Of a stretch of 64,000 nt of DNA, positions 32,356 through 44,139 are shown piece by piece. Position 1 is the stretch's first letter. The number at the start of each line of letters is the position of its first letter. Where the stretch lies: contig NC_050101.1 of assembly GCF_902167145.1 (NCBI RefSeq), positions 128,928,990-128,992,989 of the forward strand, read 5' to 3'. The notes beneath the pieces are model-generated. The model worked only from the letters and a program-made list of their open reading frames with translations, did not search any database and was not told the origin of the DNA. The DNA comes from Zea mays (taxonomy: Eukaryota; Streptophyta; Magnoliopsida; Poales; Poaceae). The position numbers and the translations under genes are program-made.

Positions 32356-32693
32356 GCGAGGCTCCTCTGTAAGCTTTCCCCTAACTTCCCCCAACCCTCT
32401 GTAACATTTTCCTTCCCAGCCGGATGTGCGGCGAACGCGAGCAGGTGGATCCAGGGGTCGTCCAATCCTGTGATATCTGGTGACGACGACGTCTACCACT
32501 CCCTCCTCCCCCATTCAGGTAACCTTTCCCCTCCCCTCTGTCGCGGCGTCGTGGTGCCCCTCAATTATGGCGGCGCCCAAGGTCTATCCCCGCCGCGGCA
32601 GCACCATATTTTTAGTGAGGATATTTTTGATAATTATGTGTAATAATTTGTGCTGACACTAGAAATAGGTGGTGACAATTCCGTGCTCGCGTC

Positions 32694-34862
32694 ATGGATT
32701 GTAATGATGATGACACCATGTCCATTGACTGGAGTAGCTTTATTATTGAGAATGCTGAAAATAAGGATAATGGGAAGACGGGTGATATGTTTAGAATCTG
32801 TGATGAGGATGAGATGTATGCGTTCTTGGGACTTGGAGATGAGGATGAGGAGATGAATCGAACCAACCCAGAACCAAGCAACTTTGCATCTCATTTTACA
32901 TCGGAAAGTAATAGTTTTGATCCAAGTAATCTAGATGCTGCCATGTCAGTTGATGATGAAAATGCAGAAATGGTCGATATATTGCACGATGTTGACCACC
33001 CTGATCTGAAGTTGGGTACTCTCTATCCATCGATGAAAGAGTTTAGGCTAGTTGTGAGGCAATATGCTATAAATGAGGAGTTTGAGCTTGGCATAACAAA
33101 GTCGGATAGAAATAGATATAGAGTGTACTGCAAAGGGAATGATTGCACATGCCCTTGGAAATTGAATGGTTCTACAAGGCCAGATTCTAGTGTGATGGTA
33201 CTAACCTTTCTTCTGTTTCTCTCCAATTGTATAATTTTGTTCACAAAAGTTGGTGTTACTTACATCTTTATTTTGTTTTGTAGGTTACCGTCCTAGTGAA
33301 TGAGCATACATGTGCTTCAAGCAGCCGGATTAGTTATGGGAATGCCAATCAAGCATGGGTAGCACAGAAGGCCTTGCCTTTACTAAGAAATGAGCCTTCA
33401 CTTGGTGCTAAGGCTTTTCAAAACAGGTTACAACACACTTACAACTGTAGGGTTAGTTATGATGTGACATGGAAAGGAATGCAAGAAGCTCTAAAAGAGA
33501 TGTATGGCAATTGGGATGATAGTTTTAGTATGTTGTACAGGTGGAAGGAAGAAGTTTTGATAAAAGCCCCTCATAGTGTGGTGGAGATAGACACCCAAGT
33601 TATAGATGAAAAGGTCTACTTCCATAGATTTTTCTGTGCACTTGAGCCTTGTATAGAAGGGTTTCGTGCTGCGTGTAGGCCTTACCTTAGTGTGGATTCA
33701 ATTGTACTCAATGGTAGATGGAATGGTCACCTAGCAGCTGCAACAACGTTAGATGGACACAATTGGATGTACCCGGTTGCGTTTAGGTTCATGGATTCTG
33801 AGAGCAAGGATAATTGGGTTTGGTTTATGACACAACTTCGAAGGGCCATAGTGAATATGGAGAAACTAGCTATTTGTACTGATGCCGGCAAGGGTTTGAT
33901 GACTGCTGTGGAACTAGTTTTCCCACAAGCTGATAAGAGAGAATGTTTCAGACATTTGATGCAAAATTTCATCAAAAGATTCCATGGAAATAGTTATAGA
34001 GGAATGTATCCTGCTGCAAGAGCGTATAAACAAGCTGAATTTGATAGGCATATTGGGCCCATTTTGCATTCTGACCCTGAGTGATTACCTGGCTAAATAG
34101 AGATCACAAGTTCAAGTGGATGAGGAGTACTTTTGATCCAGATATCAAATGCGACTACAACAACAACAATTTAGTAGAGTGTTTCAACAACTGGGTCAAA
34201 GACCACAAAGACCTGCCAGTAGTTCAACTAGCAGACAAGATTAGAGAGCTTATTATGGTCCTATGGGAGAAAAGGAGGAGAATTGGTGGCAAACTTTGTG
34301 GAACTATCTTGCCAGCTATAGTACATCAATTGAATATAAGGTCTAGAGGACTTGGTCATTTAAAAGTTGTAAATGTTGGAAATGGTCATGCTGAGGTTTT
34401 TGATAATAACCCCAAACAAGAAAGACATATTGTTGATCTAGGAGCGCAAGAGTGCTCATGTCTGGAGTGGCAGCACACTGGGAAGCCTTGTGACCATGCC
34501 ATAGTTGTCATCACTAGTTTTAGAAGTGAAAGAATCGAAAACTATGTGCATGATTTTTATTCAGTACAAAAGTTTAGAGAAGCATATTGTAGAGTCATCT
34601 ATCCTATAAGGATCGTTCACAGTGGCCTCAAGTTGATATGGACCCTGTTGTAAAAGGGCCTTTAGCAAAACGAGGTGTTGGTAGGCAAAGGAAATTACGA
34701 ATCAAAGGTTGTCTGGAAGGTGGGAGTAAACCTAAGACAACCAATAAAGAAGGTGGTAGGCAAATGAAAAGAGGCCCTATACGATGCAGAAAATGTGGAG
34801 AGCTTGGTCACAGACAAACAAGTTATAAGTGCCCACTAAACGGTACCAAAAAAAAGAAATAG
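32694..34862 (+). pseudogene. MURA-like transposase, one intron, two frameshifts
   Basis: Exon 1 is 32694-33197 and exon 2 begins 33284 (GT/AG, phase 0). The acidic N-terminus is followed by the MuDR-type DNA-binding region (GTLYPSMKEFRLVVRQYAI, CKGNDCTCPWKLNGS). The MULE transposase core follows, with VDSIVLNGRWNGHL, a second Asp in CTDAGKGLMTAV and the ECFRHLMQNF region. A SWIM zinc finger (CSCLEWQHTGKPCDHA) comes next, and a C-terminal zinc knuckle (CRKCGELGHRQTSYKC). Two breaks: a one-base loss at about 34081 after HSDPE, and another at about 34610, each in a short G run. Together with the intron they leave three ORFs. With both breaks allowed for, the spliced length is a multiple of three (about 694 residues). 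Binding would be to the TIRs in the nucleus. Confidence 0.85.
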
Positions 34863-36209
34863 GAAACAGAGGAGTCGCAAATATGCGGGTGCAAATTAAC
34901 CTTCACAGACCGACATTTAGTCTCCGAAGTCTACAAATGATAGGTACATTTCACTTATAAGTCTTTTGCTTCAAATGTCGTCATATAATGACTAATTAAA
35001 ATTTTATTTTGTAGTAGCCTTGTACTTGTGTCAGTTAGTGGCATCCAAACTTCAAGTGCGCCAAGTGGAGAAGGTGGACCATCCACTGTTTTAGAAACAC
35101 AAGGTGCATCACCAAGTGGAGAAGGTGGACCATCCACTATTTTAGAAACACAAGGTGCAGCACCAAGTAGAGAAGGTGGACCAGGAAAAGATGGAAGACC
35201 TCTTTTATTATTAGGACCATCCAGTGTAGCGCCAAGTCTTCCAACTACTCCATCATGCCATGGCACTGGTCCTAGAATGCTTAAAAAGAAGCTCACACCA
35301 AAAAAGGAAGGCATGGGTACCTGATATGTAAAATTTCACATATGTTGTGTGAACTATGTGTTATTTGAGACCAACAATCTTTTATTTGAGACCAACAATC
35401 TGTTCATTTATTATACAATTGATCTGCTGAGCTGTTCATTTATTATATAGTTGACTGTCATTCTGGCTGTTATTTTCACATTCTGGCTATTCTTTTTTGT
35501 TATTCTGGACAATGAACAACTGTTCTTTTCTGTTATTCTGGACAATGAACTGGATGAAGAAAATAACAGCCACAATGAACAACTAGTTTGGATTCACTGA
35601 ACAAACTGTATAGACAAGATGAATGCAAGTTGTTCATTGTTCAGTTATTTTCATGATGAACAATCTGTTATTTTCACATTGTTCAGTTGAATGCAAGCTG
35701 TTCACTGAATTCAACGCTGGTGGGAGCTGGACTGGCTGGTAATGGTTAACTGAATCAGTGAAAATAATAGATTGTTCAGTGAATCCAAACTAGATGTTCA
35801 TTTTCACTGAAACATGCGCTGGACTGGCTGCCTGTTGGGAGCTGTTAAAATGCCAACTAGAGAAGGTTAACTGAATTCAGTGAAAAAAATAACAGATTGT
35901 TGGTTGTTCAGTTGAACACTGAATTTCATAGGGTTATGTAGATGAAAATGAACACTAAATTTCAGTTCACCATTAAACCCAGAACTAGAGTTCACATAGA
36001 CATCCGAACATACCATTACACAAGATACCATACATTCAGTTCACCATTACATCCACACATCTAGAATTTCAGTTCACATACACATCCAAACATACCATTA
36101 CACCCAAACATCTAGAATTTCAGTACACCATAAACTCTGAACCTAGTCGGAGTAGCTAGGCATCTGGTCTGAGTTGTAATCAGCGCCCCAAAACTTCTCA
36201 ATGTGCTCT
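34863..36209. other. MULE internal non-coding region
   Basis: Between the transposase and the minus-strand ORF. 35028-35324 holds a short ORF with the 51-bp repeat. From 35390 to 35930 there are many scrambled direct and inverted copies of GAACAA/TTGTTC phrases, for example GAACAATCTGTTATTTTCAC near 35658 against GTGAAAATAATAGATTGTTC near 35759. No host gene is recognised. Confidence 0.5.
35061..35182 (+). repeat. 51-bp tandem repeat (2.4 copies)
   Basis: CCAAGTGGAGAAGGTGGACC recurs at 35061, 35112 and 35163 (the last with one change). In the plus frame each unit encodes 17 residues, PSGEGGPSTVLETQGAS. It lies in a short ORF that may once have been a C-terminal extension of the transposase. 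Confidence 0.8.
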
Positions 36210-36512
36210 TCAAGGGATAGGAAGCAAGTCCGAATCAGGAGAAGGTAGTGGGCTTTCAATCCTCTCTAAAGCCACCTTCTCGTCATGCTCCAATTGTTCC
36301 TCCTTAAAAGTTGCATCCAATTCCTCTTGGCAAAAAGGGAGTCCTGGTCCAATCCTTCGGCGGCGAATTCAAGTGCTTCCCGAAGTTCTTTAACCTCAAA
36401 TGCAGTCAACCCTTTACCCAAGAGTAGCTTCTCATTGCAAATACAAGATATGCTTGGCATGATCCTGCATCAAGATGATTGCTTTATCTGTGATTTCAGA
36501 GCTCTTCGACAT
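36210..36512 (-). pseudogene. Candidate second, convergent MULE gene (fragmented)
   Basis: On the minus strand an ATG at 36512 opens MSKSSEITDKAIILMQDH. A coherent, helical, Glu-rich reading then continues as LTAFEVKELREALEFAAEG and ELDATFKEEQLEHDEKV, ending at a stop at 36210. It takes two compensating frame changes, near 36430 and near 36330, so the copy is broken. It starts inside the right TIR and runs toward the transposase, the same arrangement as mudrA/mudrB in MuDR. I recognise no homology to mudrB; it may equally be a captured gene fragment. Confidence 0.45.
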
Positions 36513-36639
36513 CCCTGCATCCATTAGTACACGACGAGGAGTAGATAAAAATTCACCACTGCAGATAAACACTAAACCTAAAACCTAAAATACAGGGTGC
36601 ACAACCATGCCTAAGCGTTGATTAGTATAGGGGAAAGGT

Positions 36640-37015
36640 TACTGAGGGAAGGGGAAGGTTACCTGCGAGGGGACTGGTGGACGTCGTGCCTAATCGTCGT
36701 TCCCAGGTTCGTCTCCGATGACCGCCACTTCGACAGAGGAGGAGGAGGAAAGAAATAGCGTTGCGTGCGAAGACAGAGAAGGAGGAGAGGCGTCCAGAGA
36801 AAGAAAGGGAAATGGGAAACAGACGGCGTGCGTGAGGCTGTAAGGGCATAATCGGCACAAGGCTTCGCGGGCCCACCTGCCAGGTGCCCCAAAATTACCC
36901 GTGAGCTCTTTTGGCGAGCGAGCAGACTTAAGCAACCCGTTTTGACGAGTTCAGCTTGAAACGGTGTGTTTTGCAGAGCGGCAAGATAGAGCGACCCATT
37001 TTGCCAAATTCCTCC
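36640..37015 (-). repeat. Right TIR of the MULE
   Basis: Inverted copy of 32063-32355, carrying about 55 bp near 36900-36965 absent from the left TIR. Several small ORFs inside mirror those in the left TIR and are not genes. Confidence 0.8.
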
Positions 37016-37028
37016 CCAACGGTGGCTA

Positions 37029-37071
37029 GCGTTGCCACCACTTCTCTACGGTTGCCACCACTTCTCTACGC
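37029..37071. repeat. Short tandem duplication next to the MULE
   Basis: GTTGCCACCACTTCTCTACG is present twice in a row just outside the right MULE end. Confidence 0.8.
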
Positions 37072-37169
37072 TTGGTGATATAGCTTATTTATTCCTAAAC
37101 CATCTAATCACTTTCTTGTAAACTCTTCAGTATTGCTCATCACCCAATATCTATGTTTTGTGTTCACAT

Positions 37170-37850
37170 CTGATGTTGCCATATGTTGAACACCAAATTT
37201 GGCAGCACTTGTACTGTCAGACGGTCCGCGAGCAAGCTCGGACGGTCCGGTTTATTGCGGGATCTTTCCAGTTTCTTGTGATATAATGTCGGACTTCGTT
37301 TAGGATAAGGTACAGACTTCTTCCCCTATAAATATGAAAGGGTACGATCGATTTAGACACACAATCTAATCGAACCAATCTATTTATATTACTTATCTTC
37401 ATTCCTTAGGCCTAGATGTAGCGTAGCTCTAGTTGTAGTCCCCCAATCTCAATCTTCACCTCTCCTCGTTCTACGTCGTCTATAAACGCTTTAGGTGGAT
37501 TGCCGATTCTGAAGCAACCATACGATCTCTCCTCCCCGACAGGGTCCCTCCGAGAAGGAGAGATCTAGGTTCTACACAAATCCCTTTGTGCGCATCGCAG
37601 ACGATCCATCGAAGAGGAAAGATCATAGGTTCAATAAGAAGCCCTCTACGTGTATCGCAGATGATTCGTCGCCTATACGCGGATGGCCCACACACCTGCA
37701 GAGACGAGTGAAGCTCTCTACGTAGCCCCAGAGACGTTCCACACACCAATAGAGAGGACCCCCATGTCCTGTTCCTTGTGAGCGAGCTTTAGGAATCGTT
37801 GGTGTTTGGCCCAAAAAGGCATCAACACATTTTTTACGACTCCGCTGCGA
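37170..37850 (+). repeat. Decayed gypsy 5' LTR with PBS
   Basis: Contains two GGACGGTCCG-like palindromes (37217-37247), a TATA box CCTATAAAT at about 37325, and an end at GCATCAACACA near 37829. A degraded PBS (TTTTTTACGACTCCGCTG, 37830-37848) follows. The left boundary is uncertain. Confidence 0.6.
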
Positions 37851-38805
37851 GTAGAAGCTTTAGATCTACAAATCGGCTACAATTGCCAATCCTAAAGATC
37901 TCAATTATGTTCCCATAGACAATGATACGAGGTTGACAATATATAATTTGTCGGCCAAAGAGTGGAAGGAATTTGAATACTAGATGAAGAAGCTAGACGA
38001 GGAGGCAGAGATGTGGTACCTCTCGCACTTCACAATAAATCCCACCAAAGGGTCATCCATGGTAGGGAAGTGGAGCTCCCTTCCCTGATAGCCTCGTCGC
38101 AGCCCCCACTTTAAGTAACATCATGTCATCCCACGATATTCAGTTTGTTTAGAATTCTTTTGATGATGAGATAAGACTTATGGTGGAGTTTATGGATAAG
38201 ATGGCGCGTGCACTAGAAAAAAATATATGCCAAGTTTTCCTTCACGTGATTTGGGCATCAAAACGGTTGCACCCAACAACTCGGCAACAATCCGATCTCC
38301 ACAGATCCGACCACTAGATGGCATGTCGATGCATTCATATCCTGGTCAACGACTGTCACCGCCTTCCCTATGTGATAGATCAGTGCTAATGACCATGGAC
38401 GGATACTCTAGGAGCAACCACACACAGTCTGGCACCACCGTGGATCGTTCGATACCTCACACTGGACCGTTAGGCACCATTGTGGACCATCCGCTACCTC
38501 ACACCGGAAATTCCAGTGCTCCCAAAGCCAGACTGTCCGGATAGGAGTATACGGTTTTGACTAGTACATGTAGTGCACAATTATTCCCCACACCTCAGCA
38601 GCACTAGCCTCCTCCACCTTTGACGCACCAAGGCTGAAGCATGCCACACCCGAGACTAGATATTTTTCAGTACCCAGGGGGCTAGAGGGGTGCACACCAC
38701 CACACACTGCCACATTGGGTAATACTTGGGTGGAGAACTAGCATAACAATGCCGACCGCCTGAGCCTCACCTCACGAGAGCCGGTACCCTACCACCCGCT
38801 ACTAT

Positions 38806-39091
38806 TAGGGATGGCAACGGGCACATTTTACCCGCGTGCCCGCGGGTAAAAACCCTATAGGGTGCGGGTTTGGGTGTGAGTTTGTACCCGTGGGTACGGG
38901 TACGGGTTTGATTCTCAACCCGACGGGTTTTTTCTCGTGGGTATGAAAATGTTGTACCCGTGCCCGCAAACCCGCATACCCGCGCGCGTGTGTATATATA
39001 TATGTATATATATATGTATGTATGTATGTATATGTATATATATATATGTATGTATATATGTATGTATATATATATGTATGTGTATGTATGT

Positions 39092-39129
<38 letters not shown>

Positions 39130-39332
39130 GTATGTATATATATAATATGATAACTTGTGAGTATTGTGCCCGCGGGTGTACCCGCGGGTGCCATAAACCC
39201 GCGGGTAGTGGGTTTGGGTAACATACGCTACCCGTCGCGGGTAGCGGGTGCGGGTACGGGTTTAACATTAATCTCGCGGGTATGGGTTTGTAATCTCTAT
39301 ACCCGCGGGTTTTAAACCCGTTGCCATCCCTA
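38806..39332. mobile_element. hAT-type MITE with perfect 8-bp TSD
   Basis: The ends TAGGGATGGCAACGGG and CCCGTTGCCATCCCTA form a terminal inverted repeat. GCTACTAT flanks both sides (38798-38805 and 39333-39340). The interior is many CCCGCGGGTA/TACCCGCGGG phrases in both directions plus a (TATG/TATA)n tract. It sits inside the old gypsy gag, so it is younger than that element. Confidence 0.95.
38990..39143. repeat. TATG/TATA microsatellite inside the MITE
   Basis: About 150 bp of alternating TATG and TATA units. The long Ile/Tyr/Met-rich ORFs across it on both strands are artefacts of the repeat. Confidence 0.9.
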
Positions 39333-39905
39333 GCTACTATGGATAAATCCGGGAGGAAATTGCTGAATTATTTCGAGTCAGACTCGTAATTAGCGTGTCT
39401 GGCCTAGGACTATCATATCAAAAGTCATATGACCACTAATTTGACACCGTCCTATACCCTCTAGGGACCAAGGTGCTAGATTTCCCTAAATTTTCGGGTG
39501 AAAGCATTAGAAGCACACACGAGCACATAGGCTAGTTCTTAGCACAACTTGGAGAATTGACCAAGGAAGATTTTCATGTTCTCTTATTTTCAATTTCCCT
39601 CATTAACATCGCATCCGTCTGGTATGCTGCCATGTCTCTTAACTCTATTAGTTTTTGGGGTGACCTAGAGCACAAAATTCATGAACACTTCCCCTCTTGG
39701 GATTATGAGTTAGGCTTAGTCGATCTGGTGTCGTTACAACATGGACGCGATGAATCAGTTAATGACTATTTTAGGAGATTCCAAAATACAAGGAACCAAT
39801 GCTTTTAGATAAATTTGTTTGATAATGAGCTAGCTGGGTTGGCCTTCAATGGATTAAGGTCGAGTCTTAAAGAAAAATTAGAAGGAACTCAATTCTTCTC
39901 TTAAG

Positions 39906-41230
39906 CAGGAAGTCGTCGTCGTCTCAGGCCGTCGTTCAGGCCGCCGCTCGCGTCTCATGCCGCAAGAAGCCGTCGTCGATGTTTGGCGACCGGTCGCTGC
40001 TGCTCACGCCTCAAGCAGTTGTAGCCGCCGCCAGGCCCCGAAACCCAAACCCTAGGGTTTGGATATCTTTTGTAGATGCCCTGCCCAGTCCAGCTCAACC
40101 ATATGGCATCGTCTGGCATGACTTTCCTCTAACTATTGAAAGCACAGAGCCTATAATATTATTTATATATTTATATATATATATATATATTCTATGATAT
40201 ATTTTGCATTTTGCAATACATTTATTTATCTCAGTATATAAGACGTAACTAAATCTAATTTAAAAGACTAAGAAATGTATTTAAGTCTTTCTATTAACAC
40301 TAGTAGTATTGTATCAATATACCGGTACCAAAAAAAGAGCACCATTTATATTATGAGATTAAAATAAAAAATGATTACGTATTATATTATGGAGTATACC
40401 GGTCACCAAACTAAACGAGTCTCTACTCCTGCCAAACTATCGGTGACAATTAACTACACAGCTTTTATTGTGCTTACTGTACGATCATACCTCCCAACTT
40501 TTGTCATCGGAAACCGTAGCCGGCCATCGGGATAGCTTTGACTGGCGGCCAGAGAGATCTCTACCGCAGCTCGTTCGCAGCATACCGGACCGGCGGCGGG
40601 AAGGATGGCCGGATGGGCACCGCCGCGCCCCGCACGGTCCTCCCTATGCCGGCTGTCTGGTATCGGCGTGCACATGCCTGCCCCACGCGGCCACGCGCCG
40701 CTGGTCGCATGCATTCCCAAGAAGCAAGGAGCCCACGTCGTCACGTGATGAGCTCGCCGGCGACCCGGGCCCTCACCACTCAGCAGGATCCCACCTCCTC
40801 ATCCTCTCGACCAGTCACGTCGACCTCCTCGCCGGTCACTCAGTCCGGCTTTGACCCACGTCGAAACCCTGCGCCGCGCCCCGGCCGGGCCGCTGGTCCA
40901 TGTACTCCACGAGGCAAACCGGTAGGTAAGTTAAGGCCCTGTTTGGCACAGCTGCGTAAGCTGCTCAAGCGGCAACCCACAAGGACCTGGTCCATGGAAA
41001 TGGAAGCACAGCGGCGCCCTGCCGCTACCTCGTAGCGCGCGCCACAGCATTCCGACACGGTTCACGGACGTGTAGCCCCCCATTTGGCCGACCTCCCGAG
41101 CAACTCACATCACATGCCCCCTTTCTGGCGCGCCCATTCCCCCTCTGCGCAAGCTCACATGGCCATTTACCACCCCGTGGTTTTACTGCACTGGATGATG
41201 TCTGTGCGTCGCCGTCGCCGTCGCGTCGGG
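39906..41230. other. Intergenic region upstream of the endoglucanase gene
   Basis: AT-rich to about 40450, with a short (TA)n tract at 40165-40191, then GC-rich. No coding unit I can support. The GC-rich ORFs at 40468-41058 have no recognisable domain. A phrase at 40933 (GGCCCTGTTTGGCACAGCTG) resembles the start of a grass MITE. Confidence 0.5.
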
Positions 41231-41233
41231 CCC

Positions 41234-41241
41234 TATTAAAT
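41234..41241 (+). promoter_or_regulatory. Probable TATA box of the endoglucanase gene
   Basis: TATTAAAT about 105 bp upstream of the ATG, the only TATA-like site in a GC-rich promoter. Confidence 0.45.
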
Positions 41242-41342
41242 TCCTCCGCACCGCACCCCGGCCTGTCTCCCAACCGCCGCGCGCGCGCGCAGAACCAACC
41301 AACTTAAACCGCCAACACCGAGCCCAAGGCACAAACGTTCCC

Positions 41343-44139
41343 ATGGCGCGGCTGGTGTCGACGGCGACGAAGGCAATGGCGGTCGTGGTCCTCGCGGCGG
41401 CGTCGGCAGCGCTGGCCGCGCACGACTACGGTGACGCCCTCCACAAGAGCATCCTCTTCTTCGAAGGCCAGCGGTCCGGCCGGCTGCCACCGAACCAGCG
41501 CCTCCGGTGGCGGCAGGACTCGGCCATCCACGACGGCGCCGAGGCGGGGGTACGGACGGGAGTCTGTCTCTCTCTCTCTTTCAGTAATCCCTCCCATTCA
41601 TGCGCACACCATCCTCGTATGCGTACGCACGAGCGCATTGCGTCAGTAATGAACACGCACGCATGCTCTGCTGTGCACTGCAGGTGGACCTGACGGGCGG
41701 GTACTACGACGCGGGCGACAACGTGAAGTTCGGGTTCCCTATGGCGTTCACGGCGACGCTCATGTCGTGGGGCCTGATCGACTTCGGTCGCAGCTTCGGC
41801 GCGCACGAGGCGGAGGCCCGGGACGCGGTGCGGTGGGCGACGGACTACCTGATGAAGGCGACGGCGACGCCGGGGGTGGTGTACGTGCAGGTCGGGGACG
41901 CGTCCCGGGACCACGCGTGCTGGGAGCGGCCGGAGGACATGGACACCCCGCGCACCGTGTACAGGGTGGACGCGGCGCACCCGGGGTCGGACGTGGCCGC
42001 CGAGACCGCGGCGGCGCTGGCGGCCGGCTCCATCGTGTTCCGCGACGCCGACCCGGGCTACTCGCGCCGGCTCCTGGGCCGCGCCGCCGAGGTGTTCGAG
42101 TTCGCGGACCGGCACCGCGGGGCCTACAGCGGCAGCCTGCGCGCCGCGGTGTGCCCCTGCTACTGCGACTACGACGGGTACCAGGACGAGCTGCTGTGGG
42201 GCGCCGCCTGGCTGCACAGGGCGTCGCGCCGCCGGGAGTACCGCGACTACATCAAGCGCAACGAGGTGGCGCTCGGCGCCAGCGACGCCATCAACGAGTT
42301 TGGCTGGGACAACAAGCACGCCGGCATCAACGTCCTCATCTCCAAGGTGCGTTTTTTTTTTTTTGCGTTTGCACAATGCCGCACCTGTATTGGACCACGG
42401 CTACTACTCTCGTAGTCCACTGTTTTTAACTCTGAGGAGCATAGCCTAGGATTGCGCGTTGCTCCCGGCCGGTGACGCTGGCTGCTGCGCCCGTGGTAGC
42501 AGTGCAGCAGTAGGGGGGGCGCTCTGCCTCGGCTTTGGAGTACTCTCTCTCTCTGTATCTGGAGTCGCGCAGCGTCGTCGAGTCGAGCGCACATGCTTCC
42601 TCTGACGCCTCGCTGCCGGCTTTCCGCCTTTGTCTGCGAGGTTGCGGCGCCATTGACTCGTCAGGAAATGGCATGCAACTTTTGACGCGTCGCGGTCGCA
42701 CCATACGGGCTGGAAACTAGATAGATATTTGAATTATAATAAGCTTATTTAAACATACACGATATTGATAATATCTAACTACAAATTTAGTTAAAATTGA
42801 AAAAAAATAAGGGTGTAGCAGCAGACATCAGCTAGTGTCGCACATGTCATGTCTTCTGCTTTGCAGATATTCCTTCCTCGTGTCGTGTCTATAGTGTACA
42901 AACATCTTTTTTTTTCGCTTGGTTTATTGGTCGGTTCATTGTTTTGTTTGCACCGGACTAGCTAGGATGGGATGACGGATGCGTGGGATTAGGCATTATT
43001 GTTCCCGGTCTAATATGGCTAGGTCTGGTCTTGGTTTTGTTGGCTACACCCAATGCTAGGATGCCACAGCAGCCGATTAGCACTGTCTGTACCGTGTATT
43101 AGAATATACGAAGCATGATTAGACCAAAAGATTCTACTATCTGGCAAAGACTAATCAACTTGTTATATATCGTAACGGCTGCAGCTTTTGGTCAGGGATC
43201 TCGATGCATGTGAAGTGAGCATGTTTCTGGCATCAGTCAGTGACCCAGGCTCTTGCTCCTAAAGCTGGTCTTTTGCACTTCTGCTACGTACTGATGTGTC
43301 ACGGGCCTCGTGTATCTTCCCGCATCATTACGTGCTAATTCCAACGCAAAGGCCATTACGTAGACGTAGCGTAAATGTGTTATCCACAGTCCATTATATA
43401 TTATCCTTTGCATGCGCACGCAGGAGGTCCTCATGGGCAAGGACGAGTTCTTCCGGTCGTTCCGGGAGAACGCCGACAACTTCATCTGCAGCCTCCTGCC
43501 GGGCATCTCCGGCCACCCACAGATCCAGTACTCGCCGGGTAGTCCAACCTATTCACTACTGTTTCTTTCAGCCATGGATACCTTCCCGTGCATGCGCTCA
43601 ACCGACGTTCCATGCCTGCAGGTGGCCTCCTCTTCAAGGTGGGCAACAGCAACATGCAGCACGTGACGTCGCTCTCCTTCCTGCTCCTCGTCTACTCCAA
43701 CTACCTCAGCCACGCCGACGCCCGCGTCCCGTGCTCCTCCTCCTCCTCCGCCGCTGCCGCCTCGCCCGTCCAGCTCCGCCGCGTCGCCAAGCGACAGGTG
43801 GACTACATCCTGGGGGACAACCCGCTGCGGATGTCCTACATGGTGGGGTACGGCCCGCGGTACCCGCTGCGGATCCACCACCGGGCCAGCTCGCTGCCGT
43901 CGGTCTCGGCCCACCCGGCGCGCATCGGGTGCAAGGCCGGGGCGGCCTACTACGCCAGCCCGGCGCCGAACCCCAACCTGCTGGTGGGCGCCGTGGTGGG
44001 CGGGCCCAGCAACAGCACCGACGCGTTCCCCGACGCGCGGGCCGTGTTCCAGCAGTCCGAGCCCACCACCTACATCAACGCGCCGCTGCTCGGCCTGCTC
44101 GCCTACTTCTCCCAGCACCCCGACCCAGCGCAGCACTGA
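41343..44139 (+). CDS. GH9 endo-beta-1,4-glucanase (secreted cellulase), four exons
   Basis: Exons 41343-41549, 41684-42346, 43424-43538 and 43622-44139, all with GT/AG junctions and consistent phase, total 1503 nt = 500 residues, the usual length of class B plant GH9. It hydrolyses internal beta-1,4-glucan bonds in the cell wall during growth or separation. A signal peptide ([20 protein letters not shown], cut near residue 25) precedes the catalytic domain. Catalytic aspartates are in GGYYDAGDN (D78, D81). The His signature is [10 protein letters not shown] (H414/H415), and the acid E475 lies in [20 protein letters not shown]. The PGGLLFK motif spans the exon 3/4 junction. No C-terminal carbohydrate-binding module and no N-terminal membrane anchor (unlike KORRIGAN) are present. 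Intron 2 is 1077 bp. All key residues are intact, so it is probably functional. Confidence 0.95.

Larger units (their letters stand above)
32063..37015 (+). mobile_element. Mutator-like element (MULE) with long terminal inverted repeats
   Basis: The left end GGAGGAATTTGGCAAAATGG (32063) is repeated inverted at 37015. The similarity continues inward for roughly 300-370 bp on each side (left to about 32355, right from about 36640). It shares AATTTTGGGGCACCTGGCAG, CCGATTATGCCCTTAC and the TTCGCACGCAACGC segment. The right TIR has about 55 extra bp, missing on the left near 32114. Inside is a mudrA-like transposase on the plus strand and a candidate second gene on the minus strand. A 9-bp TSD is not clean: CCTCGGTAT on the left against CCAACGGTG on the right. 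The coding frameshifts indicate that this copy is inactive. Confidence 0.85.
37851..39905 (+). pseudogene. Decayed gypsy gag region
   Basis: The Gag domain is best read at 39470-39903: LDFPKFSGESIRSTHEHI, DLEHKIHEHFPSWDYELG and SVNDYFRRFQNTRNQCF. TAG codons lie at 39533-39535 and 39806-39808. The 5' part (37900-38560) shows patches such as KEWKEFEYMKKLDEEAE with frame changes. A hAT MITE is inserted at 38806. After FFS at about 39903 the homology stops; no pol follows, so the element is truncated. Confidence 0.7.

Noticed and set aside
32056..37024. 9-bp target duplication for the MULE
   Set aside because: CCTCGGTAT and CCAACGGTG agree at too few positions; either decayed or the ends are off by a base, so I do not claim it.
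38805..39268. Ile/Tyr/Met-rich ORFs on both strands
   Set aside because: Produced by the TATG/TATA microsatellite in the hAT MITE.
40468..41058. GC-rich ORFs upstream of the endoglucanase gene
   Set aside because: Several frames open at once, no motif, no splice support; probably promoter and intergenic DNA.
41426..42376. 316-codon minus-strand ORF and 220-codon plus-strand ORF over GH9 exon 2
   Set aside because: Shadows of the GH9 exon; Arg/Gly/Val-rich with no domain.
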